Shown here: piece after piece, positions 7,801-14,485 of the stretch
Position numbering within the stretch: position 1 is the first letter of the stretch
How the letters are laid out: each line of letters opens with the position of its first letter
Assembly: GCA_938023775.1 (NCBI GenBank)
Contig: CALJDB010000059.1
Span: forward strand, 1-17,650
Direction of reading: 5' to 3'
Length of the DNA stretch: 17,650 nucleotides
Origin: an uncultured Clostridia bacterium
Lineage (GTDB): Bacteria; Bacillota; Clostridia; Oscillospirales; Oscillospiraceae
The notes under the pieces: model-generated
The model's input: only the letters and a program-made list of their open reading frames with translations
The model's database searches: none
Told to the model about the DNA's origin: nothing
Position numbers and translations under genes: made by a program

Positions 7801-10800
7801 AAAGCTCGCGACCGCCTATAACTTCAACTTCTCGCTCCGCTATGCCGGCGAGGACGGGACCTATTTCCGCTCCAACCCCGGCGGCAATTTCGGCATCTAT
7901 GACTTCAGCGGCAACCCCGTGCGCCAGCGCATCGCGGTCACGATCCCGAAATACTGGGCGGAGGAGAGCTACAGTCTCCATGGCGCGCTCCAGAAGGGCG
8001 GCAACTCCGGCGTTCCCTCCCATCGCTCCATCCGCTACGCCACCGGCAACGACCCGCAGCTGAGCGCCCCCGCCGCGTCGGGCATCCTCTCGCAGCTGCC
8101 GGACGTGACCCTCGCGCTTGCGCCGACGCAGTTCCTGACCGGCACGCTGACCTTCAACGGCGGCGCGGTCGAGCGCAGCGGGCTGACCGTCACCCTCGCG
8201 GACGCGGACGGCAACAACGTCGCCGTCGCCGATGACGGCAGCTTCTCGGCGCTCGCGGAGGAATATTTCTACACCGTCCGCGGCGCGGGCTTCGCCTACG
8301 CCACCGGCAGCGTCACGCTGACGGAAGGCGGCAAAAACAGCTTTGACATCGCCCTCACCGCCATCGACTCCGGCGCGTGGGACGGCGCGACGCAGACCGA
8401 GCCGGCGCTCATCGACGGCGTTTACCAAATCGCCACGGGCGCCCATCTCGCATGGTTCACCGCGCGGAGCGCGGACGCGGACGTCTCCGGCGTGCTCACC
8501 GCGGACATCGCCCTTGCGGATTATCCGTGGCTGAATGTCAGCTCCTCCCGCGCCGTCACGCTGCGCGGCGAGGGACACGAGATCACCGGGCTGAACGCAC
8601 AGAGCGGACTTTTCGCCAAGCTCGGCGCAAATTCCGCGATCTCCGACCTCACGCTCCGCGGAAAGAGCGCCGCGGGCGGCGCCGTGACCGGGGAGCTCGG
8701 TTCGGGCGGCAGCATCGAGCGCTGCCTCAGCTATGTTGAGATTTCCGGCATCGGAACCCGCGTCGGCGGCATCGTCGGCAGCCTCGGCGGCAATGCCGCC
8801 GTGCGCGACGCGGCGAGCTTCGGCGCGGTCGCGGGCAAGAGCGAGGTCGGCGGCATCGTCGGCGCGTTCACCGGCTCCGGCTCGACCGTCACGGGCTGCT
8901 ACAGCACCGGCGCGGTCAGCGCCTCGGCGGGCAGCGCGGGCGGCGTCTTCGGCGCGAGCGGCTACGGCGTCACCGTCGCGGGCTGCTACAGCACCGGCAG
9001 CGTCTCCGGCAGCACAGCCGGCGGCATCGGCGGCACGGTCAAGGGCGAGACGAGCTGGCGCGGGGAGCTGCTCGCCGCGATCACGGTCCGCGACTGCTAC
9101 AGTACCGGCGAGCCCGCCTTCGGCAGCACGGACAGCGGCTCCGCGCTTATCTCCGCCTGCTTCGCGGGCGAAGCCGCGCGCGGCGCGGCGCTGGACGAGG
9201 CTTACTTCGCCCCCGTCTGCGGCAGCGAGTATCTCGCGCTGCGCTGGCAGAAGGACGTAACCTTCCACACCCGGACGAACGGGGCTGTTACCGCCCCGAC
9301 CTGCACGGAGCCGGGCTACACCGAATATACCTGCGACCACTGCAAGACCGCCTACCGCGCGGAGCACACCGCCGCGCTGGGCCATGCCCTCGGCGAAACT
9401 AAGCGCGTTTACCCGGCGTATGAGGCCGGGGACTGCGTCCGCTGCGGCACGGCGCTGAAGATCTGGAACGACCCGCGTCTGGAGCACTTCACGCTCCCGG
9501 AGGAAAACGCGGAGAACATCACGATGGCGGACGCGGAGGGGAGCGTCCCCTGGACGTATAACGCCGAAAAGTCGCGCTTTGAGAGCGCCAACCGCGGCAA
9601 GAACAACACGGTTTCCGAGACGAGCCTCACCTTCACGCTGCCTTACGGCGGCATGCTCCGCTTCGACTGGGGCGTGTCCTCGGAGAAAGACTATGACAAG
9701 GCGACCACCGCGCTGGGCGGCACGAAGATCGCGGACGCGGTCAGCGGCGAAAAGACTGGCTCTTTTGACACCACGCTTGCGGCGGGGACTTATACCCTGA
9801 CGCTCTCTTACGCGAAGGATTCCGCGTCGAGCGACGGCGAGGACCTCGCCTATGTCCGCTCCCTGGCGCTGACGGCGTTCGCCGCGGGCGAATATGACGA
9901 CCTCGCCGCCGCAAAAGCGGTCGACGAAAAAATCGCCGCCATCGGCAGCCCGGTCACGCTCGCGAGCGAGGACGCCATCCGCGCCGCCCGCGTGAGCTTT
10001 GACCTGCTGAGCGCGGCGCAGAAGGAGCTCGTGGAAAATTACGCCGGCCTGACCGCCGCCGAGCGCGCGCTCGCGGCGCTGAAAAAGGCTTCGCTTCCCG
10101 CGGAGGACGAGATCACCGTGACCTTCCGCCTCATCGGAGCGGATAAGTCCGCGGAGGACGTCGATCTCGGCACCGGAACGGGCAGCAGCGTTTACCGCAC
10201 TTGGATCGCGACGCGCAGCTACACCCTGCCCGCGGGCAGCACGGTCGGCGACCTCTTCCTGCGCGCACTCGCCGACGCCGGACTGCGCCAGAGCGGCGCG
10301 GAGGACGGCTATGTCTCCGCAATCTGGGCTCCCGCCGCCCTCGGCGGCTATCGCCTCGGCGATATGGACAACGGCAGCCGCTCCGGCTGGATGTATATGG
10401 TGAACGGCAGCCACCCCGGCCTCGGTCTGAACGCCCGGCTCCTCGCCGATAAGGACGCCGTCGTGTGGCACTATGTGAACGATTACGCCTACGAGGTGCG
10501 CGACTGGTTCGCCGACGAGGACTATCCCGCGCTCGGCGACGAGAGCACGTGGGTGGACTGGTCCGCCGTTCCCGACTTTGACCCCGTCGCCGACGACGGC
10601 GGCGAGACGAAGCCGGAGACGCCCGCCGCCTTCGCCGACGTGGCGGAGAGCGACTGGTTCCACGATGCGGCGTACTGGGCGGCGGCACAGGGCATCACGC
10701 AGGGACAGGGCGATGCGGACACCTTTGCGCCGCGTGCCGCCTGCACCCGCGCGGAGATCGTAACGATGCTCTGGCGCGCCGCCGGATCCCCCGCCCCGAA

Positions 10801-11161
10801 GGGGACGGAGATGCCGTTTGCGGACATTTCCCCGGAGGACTGGTTCTACGCCGCCGCGCTCTGGGCGTATGAGACCGGCGTTGCCCGCGGCTGGGGCAGC
10901 GCGGAGCGCTTCGCGCCGGAGGAAGCGTGCACCCGCGGCGAGGCGGCGACCTTCCTCTGCCGCGCCCTCGGTGAGACAGATGCAGAGTCCGGCACGGCGT
11001 TTTCCGACGTCGCCCCCGGCGCTTATTACGCCGCGTCGGTCAACTGGGCGGCGGCAACCGGCGTCGCCAAGGGCGTCGGCGGCGGGCGCTTCGCGCCGCA
11101 GCTTGGCTGCACCCGCGCGGAGATCGTGACGATGCTATATAGGCTGCTGGGACAGAAATAA
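4886..11161 (+). CDS. Giant S-layer-anchored DUF4430 protein, probable surface corrinoid binder
   Basis: A 2091-residue secreted protein. Start chosen at the ATG at 4886 because GAGGAGGA (4873-4880) lies 5 nt upstream; an in-frame ATG at 4871 lies just ahead of that site. Signal peptide 1-25 (cut after ALA). Visible layout: a DUF4430-like domain (about 38-181), Ig-like and cadherin-like beta domains (about 182-420), further beta-rich modules (420-1150), a GLUG-repeat beta-helix region (about 1160-1430), a Cys-rich ribbon with CTEPGYTEYTCDHC and CVRC (about 1472-1521), a beta-sandwich (1525-1667), a short helical segment, a second DUF4430 domain (about 1742-1876) with GWMYMVNG at 1834-1841, and three SLH domains (1915-2091) for cell-wall attachment. 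DUF4430 is the transcobalamin/intrinsic-factor beta-domain-like family. The riboswitch upstream and ECF genes downstream support a role in B12 capture; the ligand is inferred. Confidence 0.87.
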   Translation: MKKRILCVLLALLLAVSLLPAGALAADGGAGEGPASASVDLTVQRGGAFTLVALDEPVSAGLSDAYGLTDAVADGVSALDVLLRAHEKLLGEAFTAETVGDYLALGETGFLTKVFGVETGNVGFTVNGALAHDGVLKDDEYAPGGKSYTGYAITQAKIETGDLMEFFFYQDGYCLDNYPRLTRGDAAVTEIAAKPGSTVALTVEGYCFAYYGYVPMEALTGLFEPLDGAKLAWVGADGSLTDAAAVGEDGAAALPVPETEGSYLLTVYMPADEIKNNSATPVIMPLLRVTADKNAAEPTEPQYGPCDLTALAAADFDSNPNALTLTPVFSADVTVYRTPEVAYKSSEYLCMAYVKATAADSKATITAACNGVSAGVTSGGSWAFLAKALKPGQDNLLTVTVENGGESKTYSITIPMAADPATLGTLTLSGCHDAQVKYLKLFACGDDGEKTGEDRLAGQTPADGAYAPLSLPAGDWWVEGYDENGDCNGALRLTVEAGKSAAYKLQRIYRITTNSGWVLGEDCAMSVTVRSADGEARHIRTGTATNWGTTAPSCIFAVGDTVTVRITPDAEKRPTFGEAEVSKTPNMNDDISASCKEFAEVTFTAPEGAEIAVGKLARSYVYTVQEPYAAPVTEDGTVRATYRLDKGTTYFYRVRHPEGVTYWNFKSWSAAGAEGVSAEDLHIGDGAYTKTTVLDDFSLNVHDVGNIYLNINAQGWKTMEVGETFELNVFRNWQAIEGFMNSKIAIPDAHYTVLSPEGGESDVVTVTPDAFNSCVAKMTAKHEGTAIVLVTYDAMTHAQGQSSTASKFFSATWPELTGVFVVTVGEGGEIETNMVLDRLDADVSGDAQRALDAEHDMLFYTGSEGASYSFAPETGCTVTVARGTAESGALTFGAFTAEGVSRDADGVVTVSGLTTGRHIIRVEKNGKAAYQVVTARGVSYVLTDADGKALTGEVKAGDTVYLQFTGLLNPQEKLATAYNFNFSLRYAGEDGTYFRSNPGGNFGIYDFSGNPVRQRIAVTIPKYWAEESYSLHGALQKGGNSGVPSHRSIRYATGNDPQLSAPAASGILSQLPDVTLALAPTQFLTGTLTFNGGAVERSGLTVTLADADGNNVAVADDGSFSALAEEYFYTVRGAGFAYATGSVTLTEGGKNSFDIALTAIDSGAWDGATQTEPALIDGVYQIATGAHLAWFTARSADADVSGVLTADIALADYPWLNVSSSRAVTLRGEGHEITGLNAQSGLFAKLGANSAISDLTLRGKSAAGGAVTGELGSGGSIERCLSYVEISGIGTRVGGIVGSLGGNAAVRDAASFGAVAGKSEVGGIVGAFTGSGSTVTGCYSTGAVSASAGSAGGVFGASGYGVTVAGCYSTGSVSGSTAGGIGGTVKGETSWRGELLAAITVRDCYSTGEPAFGSTDSGSALISACFAGEAARGAALDEAYFAPVCGSEYLALRWQKDVTFHTRTNGAVTAPTCTEPGYTEYTCDHCKTAYRAEHTAALGHALGETKRVYPAYEAGDCVRCGTALKIWNDPRLEHFTLPEENAENITMADAEGSVPWTYNAEKSRFESANRGKNNTVSETSLTFTLPYGGMLRFDWGVSSEKDYDKATTALGGTKIADAVSGEKTGSFDTTLAAGTYTLTLSYAKDSASSDGEDLAYVRSLALTAFAAGEYDDLAAAKAVDEKIAAIGSPVTLASEDAIRAARVSFDLLSAAQKELVENYAGLTAAERALAALKKASLPAEDEITVTFRLIGADKSAEDVDLGTGTGSSVYRTWIATRSYTLPAGSTVGDLFLRALADAGLRQSGAEDGYVSAIWAPAALGGYRLGDMDNGSRSGWMYMVNGSHPGLGLNARLLADKDAVVWHYVNDYAYEVRDWFADEDYPALGDESTWVDWSAVPDFDPVADDGGETKPETPAAFADVAESDWFHDAAYWAAAQGITQGQGDADTFAPRAACTRAEIVTMLWRAAGSPAPKGTEMPFADISPEDWFYAAALWAYETGVARGWGSAERFAPEEACTRGEAATFLCRALGETDAESGTAFSDVAPGAYYAASVNWAAATGVAKGVGGGRFAPQLGCTRAEIVTMLYRLLGQK
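8897..9109 (+). repeat. GLUG-type internal repeats
   Basis: Three copies of the 15-mer TGCTACAGCACCGGC (8897-8911, 8984-8998, and 9095-9109 with one C-to-T change), each encoding CYSTG. They sit in Gly-rich units with GGIVG/GGVFG/GGIGG, the pattern of GLUG motifs found in large Clostridia surface proteins. They probably form turns of a beta-helix stalk inside the giant S-layer protein. Confidence 0.75.
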
Positions 11162-11170
11162 CAGACTTAA

Positions 11171-11204
11171 GCGCAAGGCACGCGGGAATTCGCGCGCCTT
11201 GCGC
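11171..11204 (+). other. Intergenic hairpin without T tract
   Basis: GCGCAAGGC-A-CGCG and CGCG-C-GCCTTGCGC form a 13-bp stem with one A.C mismatch and a GGAATT loop, 10 nt after the stop of the giant S-layer gene. No T run follows, so it is a weak terminator candidate. It may stabilise the 3' end or tune expression between the first two genes. Confidence 0.6.
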
Positions 11205-11217
11205 CGTCGGCGTAATT

Positions 11218-11278
11218 GGCGAAGCCATGGCTTTGCAGTGAAGCTTTGCGCGGAGCGCAAAGTGAAGCGGCTTTGCCG
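11218..11278. repeat. REP-like nested palindromic element
   Basis: Outer arms GGCGAAGCC (about 11218-11226) and GGCTTTGCC (about 11269-11277) enclose a perfect 8-bp stem CTTTGCGC/GCGCAAAG (11244-11251, 11255-11262) with a GGA loop. Variants of the word GCTTTGC recur through the element. It ends about 10 nt before the ribosome binding site of the next gene. The only other copy I looked for within this window was not found, so whether it is a dispersed genomic repeat is unknown. Confidence 0.45.
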
Positions 11279-11301
11279 AATTTTTTGGGAGGACCCGTCT
11301 T

Positions 11302-12870
11302 ATGAAAAAAACTGCAAGACGCGCCGCGGGATGGCTTTTGGCGCTTTCGCTTCTGCTCTCAATCGCGCCGGGCGTCCGGGCGGCGGGGGCGGAGGAGACC
11401 GCGGACTGGCTCTGCCGCGCCGTCAGCGCACCGGGCGTCGGCTCCGTCGGCGGGGAGTGGGCGGTGCTGGGGCTCGCCCGCGGCGGCTTCGGTGTGCCGG
11501 AGGACTATTTTTCCGGCTATCTCGCGCGGGCGGAGGCCTATGTCCGCGACTGCGGCGGCGTGCTCCATGCGCGGAAATACACGGAGTATTCCCGCGTGGT
11601 CCTGGCGCTCACGGCGCTCGGCGTCGACGCACGCAGCTTCGCGGGCTATGACCTGACCGCGCCGCTCGGCGACTTTGAAAAGACCGTCTGGCAGGGGCTC
11701 AACGGCGCGATCTGGGCGCTCCTCGCGCTCGACAGCGCGGGCTATCCCATGCCGGAGCAGCCCGCCGCGGCGGTGCAGGCGACGCGCCAGCGCTATGTGG
11801 ACCACATTTTGGACCGTGAGCTGCCGGAGGGCGGCTGGTCACTGAGCGGCAGCGGCGCGGCGGACCCGGACGTGACCGCCATGGCGCTTCAGGCGCTCGC
11901 GAAATACCGCGGCGCTGCCGCCGTGGACGCCGCCGTGGAGCGTGCCCTCGCGCGGCTCTCCGTGCTCCAGAACGTGCGCGGCGGCTGGGAATCGTGGGGC
12001 ACGGAAAACGCCGAGAGCTGCGCGCAGGTGATCGTCGCCCTCTGCGAGCTCGGCGTTCCGCTTTCAGATGCGCGCTTCGTCAAAAACGGCGTCACCGCGC
12101 TCGATGCGCTGGGGCGCTTCCGCGCAACGGACGGCGGCTTCCGCCACGACGCCGCCGGGAGCGGCAGCAGCCTGATGGCGGCGGAGCAGGCGCTCTACGC
12201 CCTCGCCGCGGCGGAGCGCGCGGCGGCGGGGAAGCCCAGCCTTTACCGCATGGACGATGCCCTCGCCCTGCCGGACGGCACACGCGCCGCCGGGCTCGCG
12301 GAAAAGCACCCGGACGTCCGCGCCCTGCCCGTCTCCGCGCCGGGAACGCGCTTTTCGGACACGGCGGACGCCGCGGTCGAAGCCCTCGCCGCGCGCGGCA
12401 TTTTAAGCGGCAGCGGCGGCGGACGCTTTGAGCCGGAGCGGGCGATGACGCGCGCGGAGTTCGCCTCCATGATGGTGCGCGGGCTCGGACTGCGCTGCTC
12501 GTGGGAGAACGGCTACGCCGACGTTCCCGCGGGGCTCTGGTATTCCGGCTATGTCGGCACCGCCTCGCGCTACGGCGTCATCCGCGGCTTCGCCCGCGGC
12601 GGGGAGACCGTTTTTGACCCGACCGGGACCATCACGCGGCAGGAAGCCGCCGTGATGCTCGCACGCGCCGCTGCGCTCTGCGGGCTGGATACGGCATCGG
12701 ATGCGCCCGTTCCGGCGGGCTATGCCGATTGGGCGCGCGATGCCGCGGGCTACTGTCTGTCCGCCGGAATGCTCGCCGCGGACGCCGCGGCGGAGCCGCT
12801 CGCACCGGTGACGCGCGGCGAAATGGCGCGCATGCTCCACCGTCTGCTGACGGTGGCGGAGCTGCTCTGA
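11302..12870 (+). CDS. S-layer protein with alpha/alpha-toroid (prenyltransferase/intrinsic-factor alpha-like) domain
   Basis: A 522-residue secreted protein with GGGAGG (11287-11292) 9 nt before the ATG. Signal peptide about 1-27 (cut near VRA-AG). Residues about 30-330 carry repeating helical units with the hallmarks of the terpenoid-cyclase/prenyltransferase toroid: [22 protein letters not shown] followed by [19 protein letters not shown] followed by [12 protein letters not shown]. The same alpha6/alpha6 fold forms the N-terminal cobalamin-cradling domain of intrinsic factor and transcobalamin. No Asp-rich enzymatic cyclase motif was noted, so a binding rather than catalytic role is likely. 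Three SLH domains follow (about 351-395, 405-457, 473-522) for cell-wall anchoring. It lies between two DUF4430 genes in a riboswitch-led operon, so it could supply the alpha half of a split cobalamin clamp. Fold is well supported; ligand is inferred. Confidence 0.85.
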   Translation: MKKTARRAAGWLLALSLLLSIAPGVRAAGAEETADWLCRAVSAPGVGSVGGEWAVLGLARGGFGVPEDYFSGYLARAEAYVRDCGGVLHARKYTEYSRVVLALTALGVDARSFAGYDLTAPLGDFEKTVWQGLNGAIWALLALDSAGYPMPEQPAAAVQATRQRYVDHILDRELPEGGWSLSGSGAADPDVTAMALQALAKYRGAAAVDAAVERALARLSVLQNVRGGWESWGTENAESCAQVIVALCELGVPLSDARFVKNGVTALDALGRFRATDGGFRHDAAGSGSSLMAAEQALYALAAAERAAAGKPSLYRMDDALALPDGTRAAGLAEKHPDVRALPVSAPGTRFSDTADAAVEALAARGILSGSGGGRFEPERAMTRAEFASMMVRGLGLRCSWENGYADVPAGLWYSGYVGTASRYGVIRGFARGGETVFDPTGTITRQEAAVMLARAAALCGLDTASDAPVPAGYADWARDAAGYCLSAGMLAADAAAEPLAPVTRGEMARMLHRLLTVAELL

Positions 12871-12884
12871 AAGGAAAAACTGAC

Positions 12885-13592
12885 ATGTGGTGGAAAAAGA
12901 ACAAACGGAAGGTCCTCGTGCCGGTGCTGGTGCTGCTGCTCCTCGCCGCCGCGTTCTGGTACGGCGGCAACGCGCCGGGCAGCCGGGGCTGGTCCCTCGG
13001 CCCCGCGGCAGAAACGGCAGCGCCGACACCGACACCGACGCCTATGCCTACGCCGGAGCTGACGCCCGAACCCACGCCCGCGCCGACGCCGACCCCAACC
13101 CCGGAGCCGGTCCAGACCCCGGAGCCGATGCCCACCCCTATACCGACCCCCACGCCGGCCCCGGAGCCGAAAACTCCGACCTGTACCATCTCGATCTCCT
13201 GCGCGACGATTCTGGACCATATGGACTGGCTGGACGCGGACAAGACGGAGATCGTCCCCGCGGACGGCTGCATTCTCGCGGCGGCGGAGGTCCCCTTCAC
13301 CGAGGGCGAGAGCGTGTTCGACGTGCTCGCGCGCGTCTGCCGCGAGCGGAAAATACACATGGAGTTTTCGGTCACGCCGATCTATGACTCGGCGTATATC
13401 GAGGGCATCGCGAACCTCTATGAGTTCGACTGCGGCGAGCTCTCCGGCTGGATGTACCGCGTGAACGGCTGGTTCCCGAATTACGGCTGCTCTCGCTATG
13501 TTTTGCAGGACGGCGACACGGTCGAGTGGCTCTATACCTGCGATCTCGGCGAGGACGTCGGCGGCGGCTACGCGGCGGGAGGCGCGGCATGA
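12885..13592 (+). CDS. Membrane-anchored DUF4430 protein on a Pro/Thr stalk
   Basis: A 235-residue protein. The ATG at 12885 is chosen because the preceding gene ends at 12870, AAGGA (12871-12875) lies 9 nt upstream, and the product then begins MWWKKNKRK followed by a hydrophobic segment (about 10-28), a typical uncleaved signal anchor. Residues about 45-98 are a low-complexity stalk of TPTPTP/PEPTP units that would span part of the cell wall. Residues about 99-235 form a DUF4430 domain with [11 protein letters not shown] and [15 protein letters not shown], the family core also seen in the beta domain of transcobalamin/intrinsic factor. The gene starts 14 nt after its upstream neighbour and overlaps the EcfT gene by ATGA, so it is translationally coupled to the importer. 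It is best read as the membrane-proximal corrinoid acceptor for the transporter. Function inferred. Confidence 0.85.
   Translation: MWWKKNKRKVLVPVLVLLLLAAAFWYGGNAPGSRGWSLGPAAETAAPTPTPTPMPTPELTPEPTPAPTPTPTPEPVQTPEPMPTPIPTPTPAPEPKTPTCTISISCATILDHMDWLDADKTEIVPADGCILAAAEVPFTEGESVFDVLARVCRERKIHMEFSVTPIYDSAYIEGIANLYEFDCGELSGWMYRVNGWFPNYGCSRYVLQDGDTVEWLYTCDLGEDVGGGYAAGGAA
13018..13180 (+). repeat. Pro/Thr-coding low-complexity repeat
   Basis: Degenerate repeats of CCGACGCC/CCGGAGCC-type units encode the alternating Thr-Pro and Glu-Pro stalk of the membrane-anchored DUF4430 protein. Units of this kind can vary in number by slippage. It is part of the gene, not an independent element. Confidence 0.7.
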
Positions 13593-14485
13593 CGGCGGCG
13601 CGGGACTGCTTCGCCGGGCATCACCCGGCGGTGAATTTTCTCTATTTCGCGCTCGTGCTGGGCTTCACGGTCTGCCTGAGCCACCCGGCCTATCTCGCCG
13701 TGTCGCTCCTCGCCGCGTTTGCTTACAGCGCCGCGCTCTCCCCGCGGCGGGCGCTTCGCTTTGCCCTGCGCTGCGTGCTGCCGCTCATGCTGTTTGCCGC
13801 GCTGCTGAATCCGGCGTTCAACCATGCGGGCGTCACGATTCTGACTTACCTACCCTCCGGCAACCCGCTTACGCTGGAGAGCCTGCTCTGCGGGCTCTCG
13901 AGTGCGGTGCTGCTCGCGGCGGCGCTCGTATGGTTTTCCTGCTGCACCGCGGTGTTGACGAGCGACAAATTTCTCTATCTTTTCGGCAAAGCGGCTCCGG
14001 CGCTTGCTCTGCTGCTCTCGATGACGCTGCGCTTCGTCCCGCGGCTGCGCGCCCAGCTCGGCGCGATCGGGGAGGCGCGGCGCGGTCTCGGGCGCGGAGG
14101 CGGGTGCGGTCTGCTCCCCCGCGCGCGGGAGGGCGCGGCGCAGCTCTCTGTGTTGGTCACATGGGCGCTCGAAAACGCCGTGGAGACCGGGGACAGCATG
14201 CGCAGCCGGGGCTACGGTCTGCCGGGGCGCACGTCTTACAGCGTTTACCGCTGGTCGCGCCGCGACCGCGCCGCGATGGCGTGGCTTATCTTCTGCGGGC
14301 TTTTCCTGCTCGCGGGGGCGCTCGCCGGGGCGCTGCGCTGGCGCTGGTTCCCAAGTCTGCGCGGACCCGTTTCCGCGCCGATGACGTGGGGCTTTCTCGC
14401 CGTGTGGACGGCGCTCTGCTTTACGCCGGTGATTTTAGACAGAAGGGAGGCGCGCCGATGGAAGCGCTCTCGATCCGCCGCCTGA
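13589..14485 (+). CDS. ecfT: ECF transporter transmembrane component T
   Basis: A 298-residue polytopic membrane protein of the CbiQ/EcfT family, the scaffold that couples ATPases to the substrate-binding S component in energy-coupling factor importers. The N-terminus [15 protein letters not shown] is typical of the family. The cytoplasmic coupling region contains [10 protein letters not shown] and later [17 protein letters not shown] followed by PGRTSYS, matching the two Ala/Ser-Arg-Gly-type coupling helices. Start is the ATG overlapping the TGA of the preceding gene (ATGA, 13589-13592). Its end overlaps the next gene by 28 nt. Together these show tight translational coupling. It would form one importer with the downstream AAS fusion, with cobalamin as the likely substrate from the riboswitch context. 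Confidence 0.92.
   Translation: MTAARDCFAGHHPAVNFLYFALVLGFTVCLSHPAYLAVSLLAAFAYSAALSPRRALRFALRCVLPLMLFAALLNPAFNHAGVTILTYLPSGNPLTLESLLCGLSSAVLLAAALVWFSCCTAVLTSDKFLYLFGKAAPALALLLSMTLRFVPRLRAQLGAIGEARRGLGRGGGCGLLPRAREGAAQLSVLVTWALENAVETGDSMRSRGYGLPGRTSYSVYRWSRRDRAAMAWLIFCGLFLLAGALAGALRWRWFPSLRGPVSAPMTWGFLAVWTALCFTPVILDRREARRWKRSRSAA

Noticed and set aside
4511..10663. 2050-codon open frame antisense to the giant S-layer gene
   Set aside because: It mirrors the real gene in high-GC DNA where few TTA, CTA or TCA codons occur. Its translation is Arg/Ala-rich low complexity with no signal or domain, and it would run through the riboswitch.
12729..12884. Upstream extension of the membrane-anchored DUF4430 gene
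   Set aside because: It overlaps the SLH region of the preceding gene and lacks a ribosome binding site; the ATG at 12885 has one and begins a proper membrane anchor.
13018..13180. Possible CRISPR-like or minisatellite array
   Set aside because: Units are short, degenerate and in frame with a Thr-Pro stalk; there are no regular spacers.
13498..14457. Upstream extension of the A-A-S fusion in the same frame
   Set aside because: This stretch encodes ecfT in another frame. The ATG at 14458 has GGGAGG at ideal spacing and starts the ATPase fold directly.
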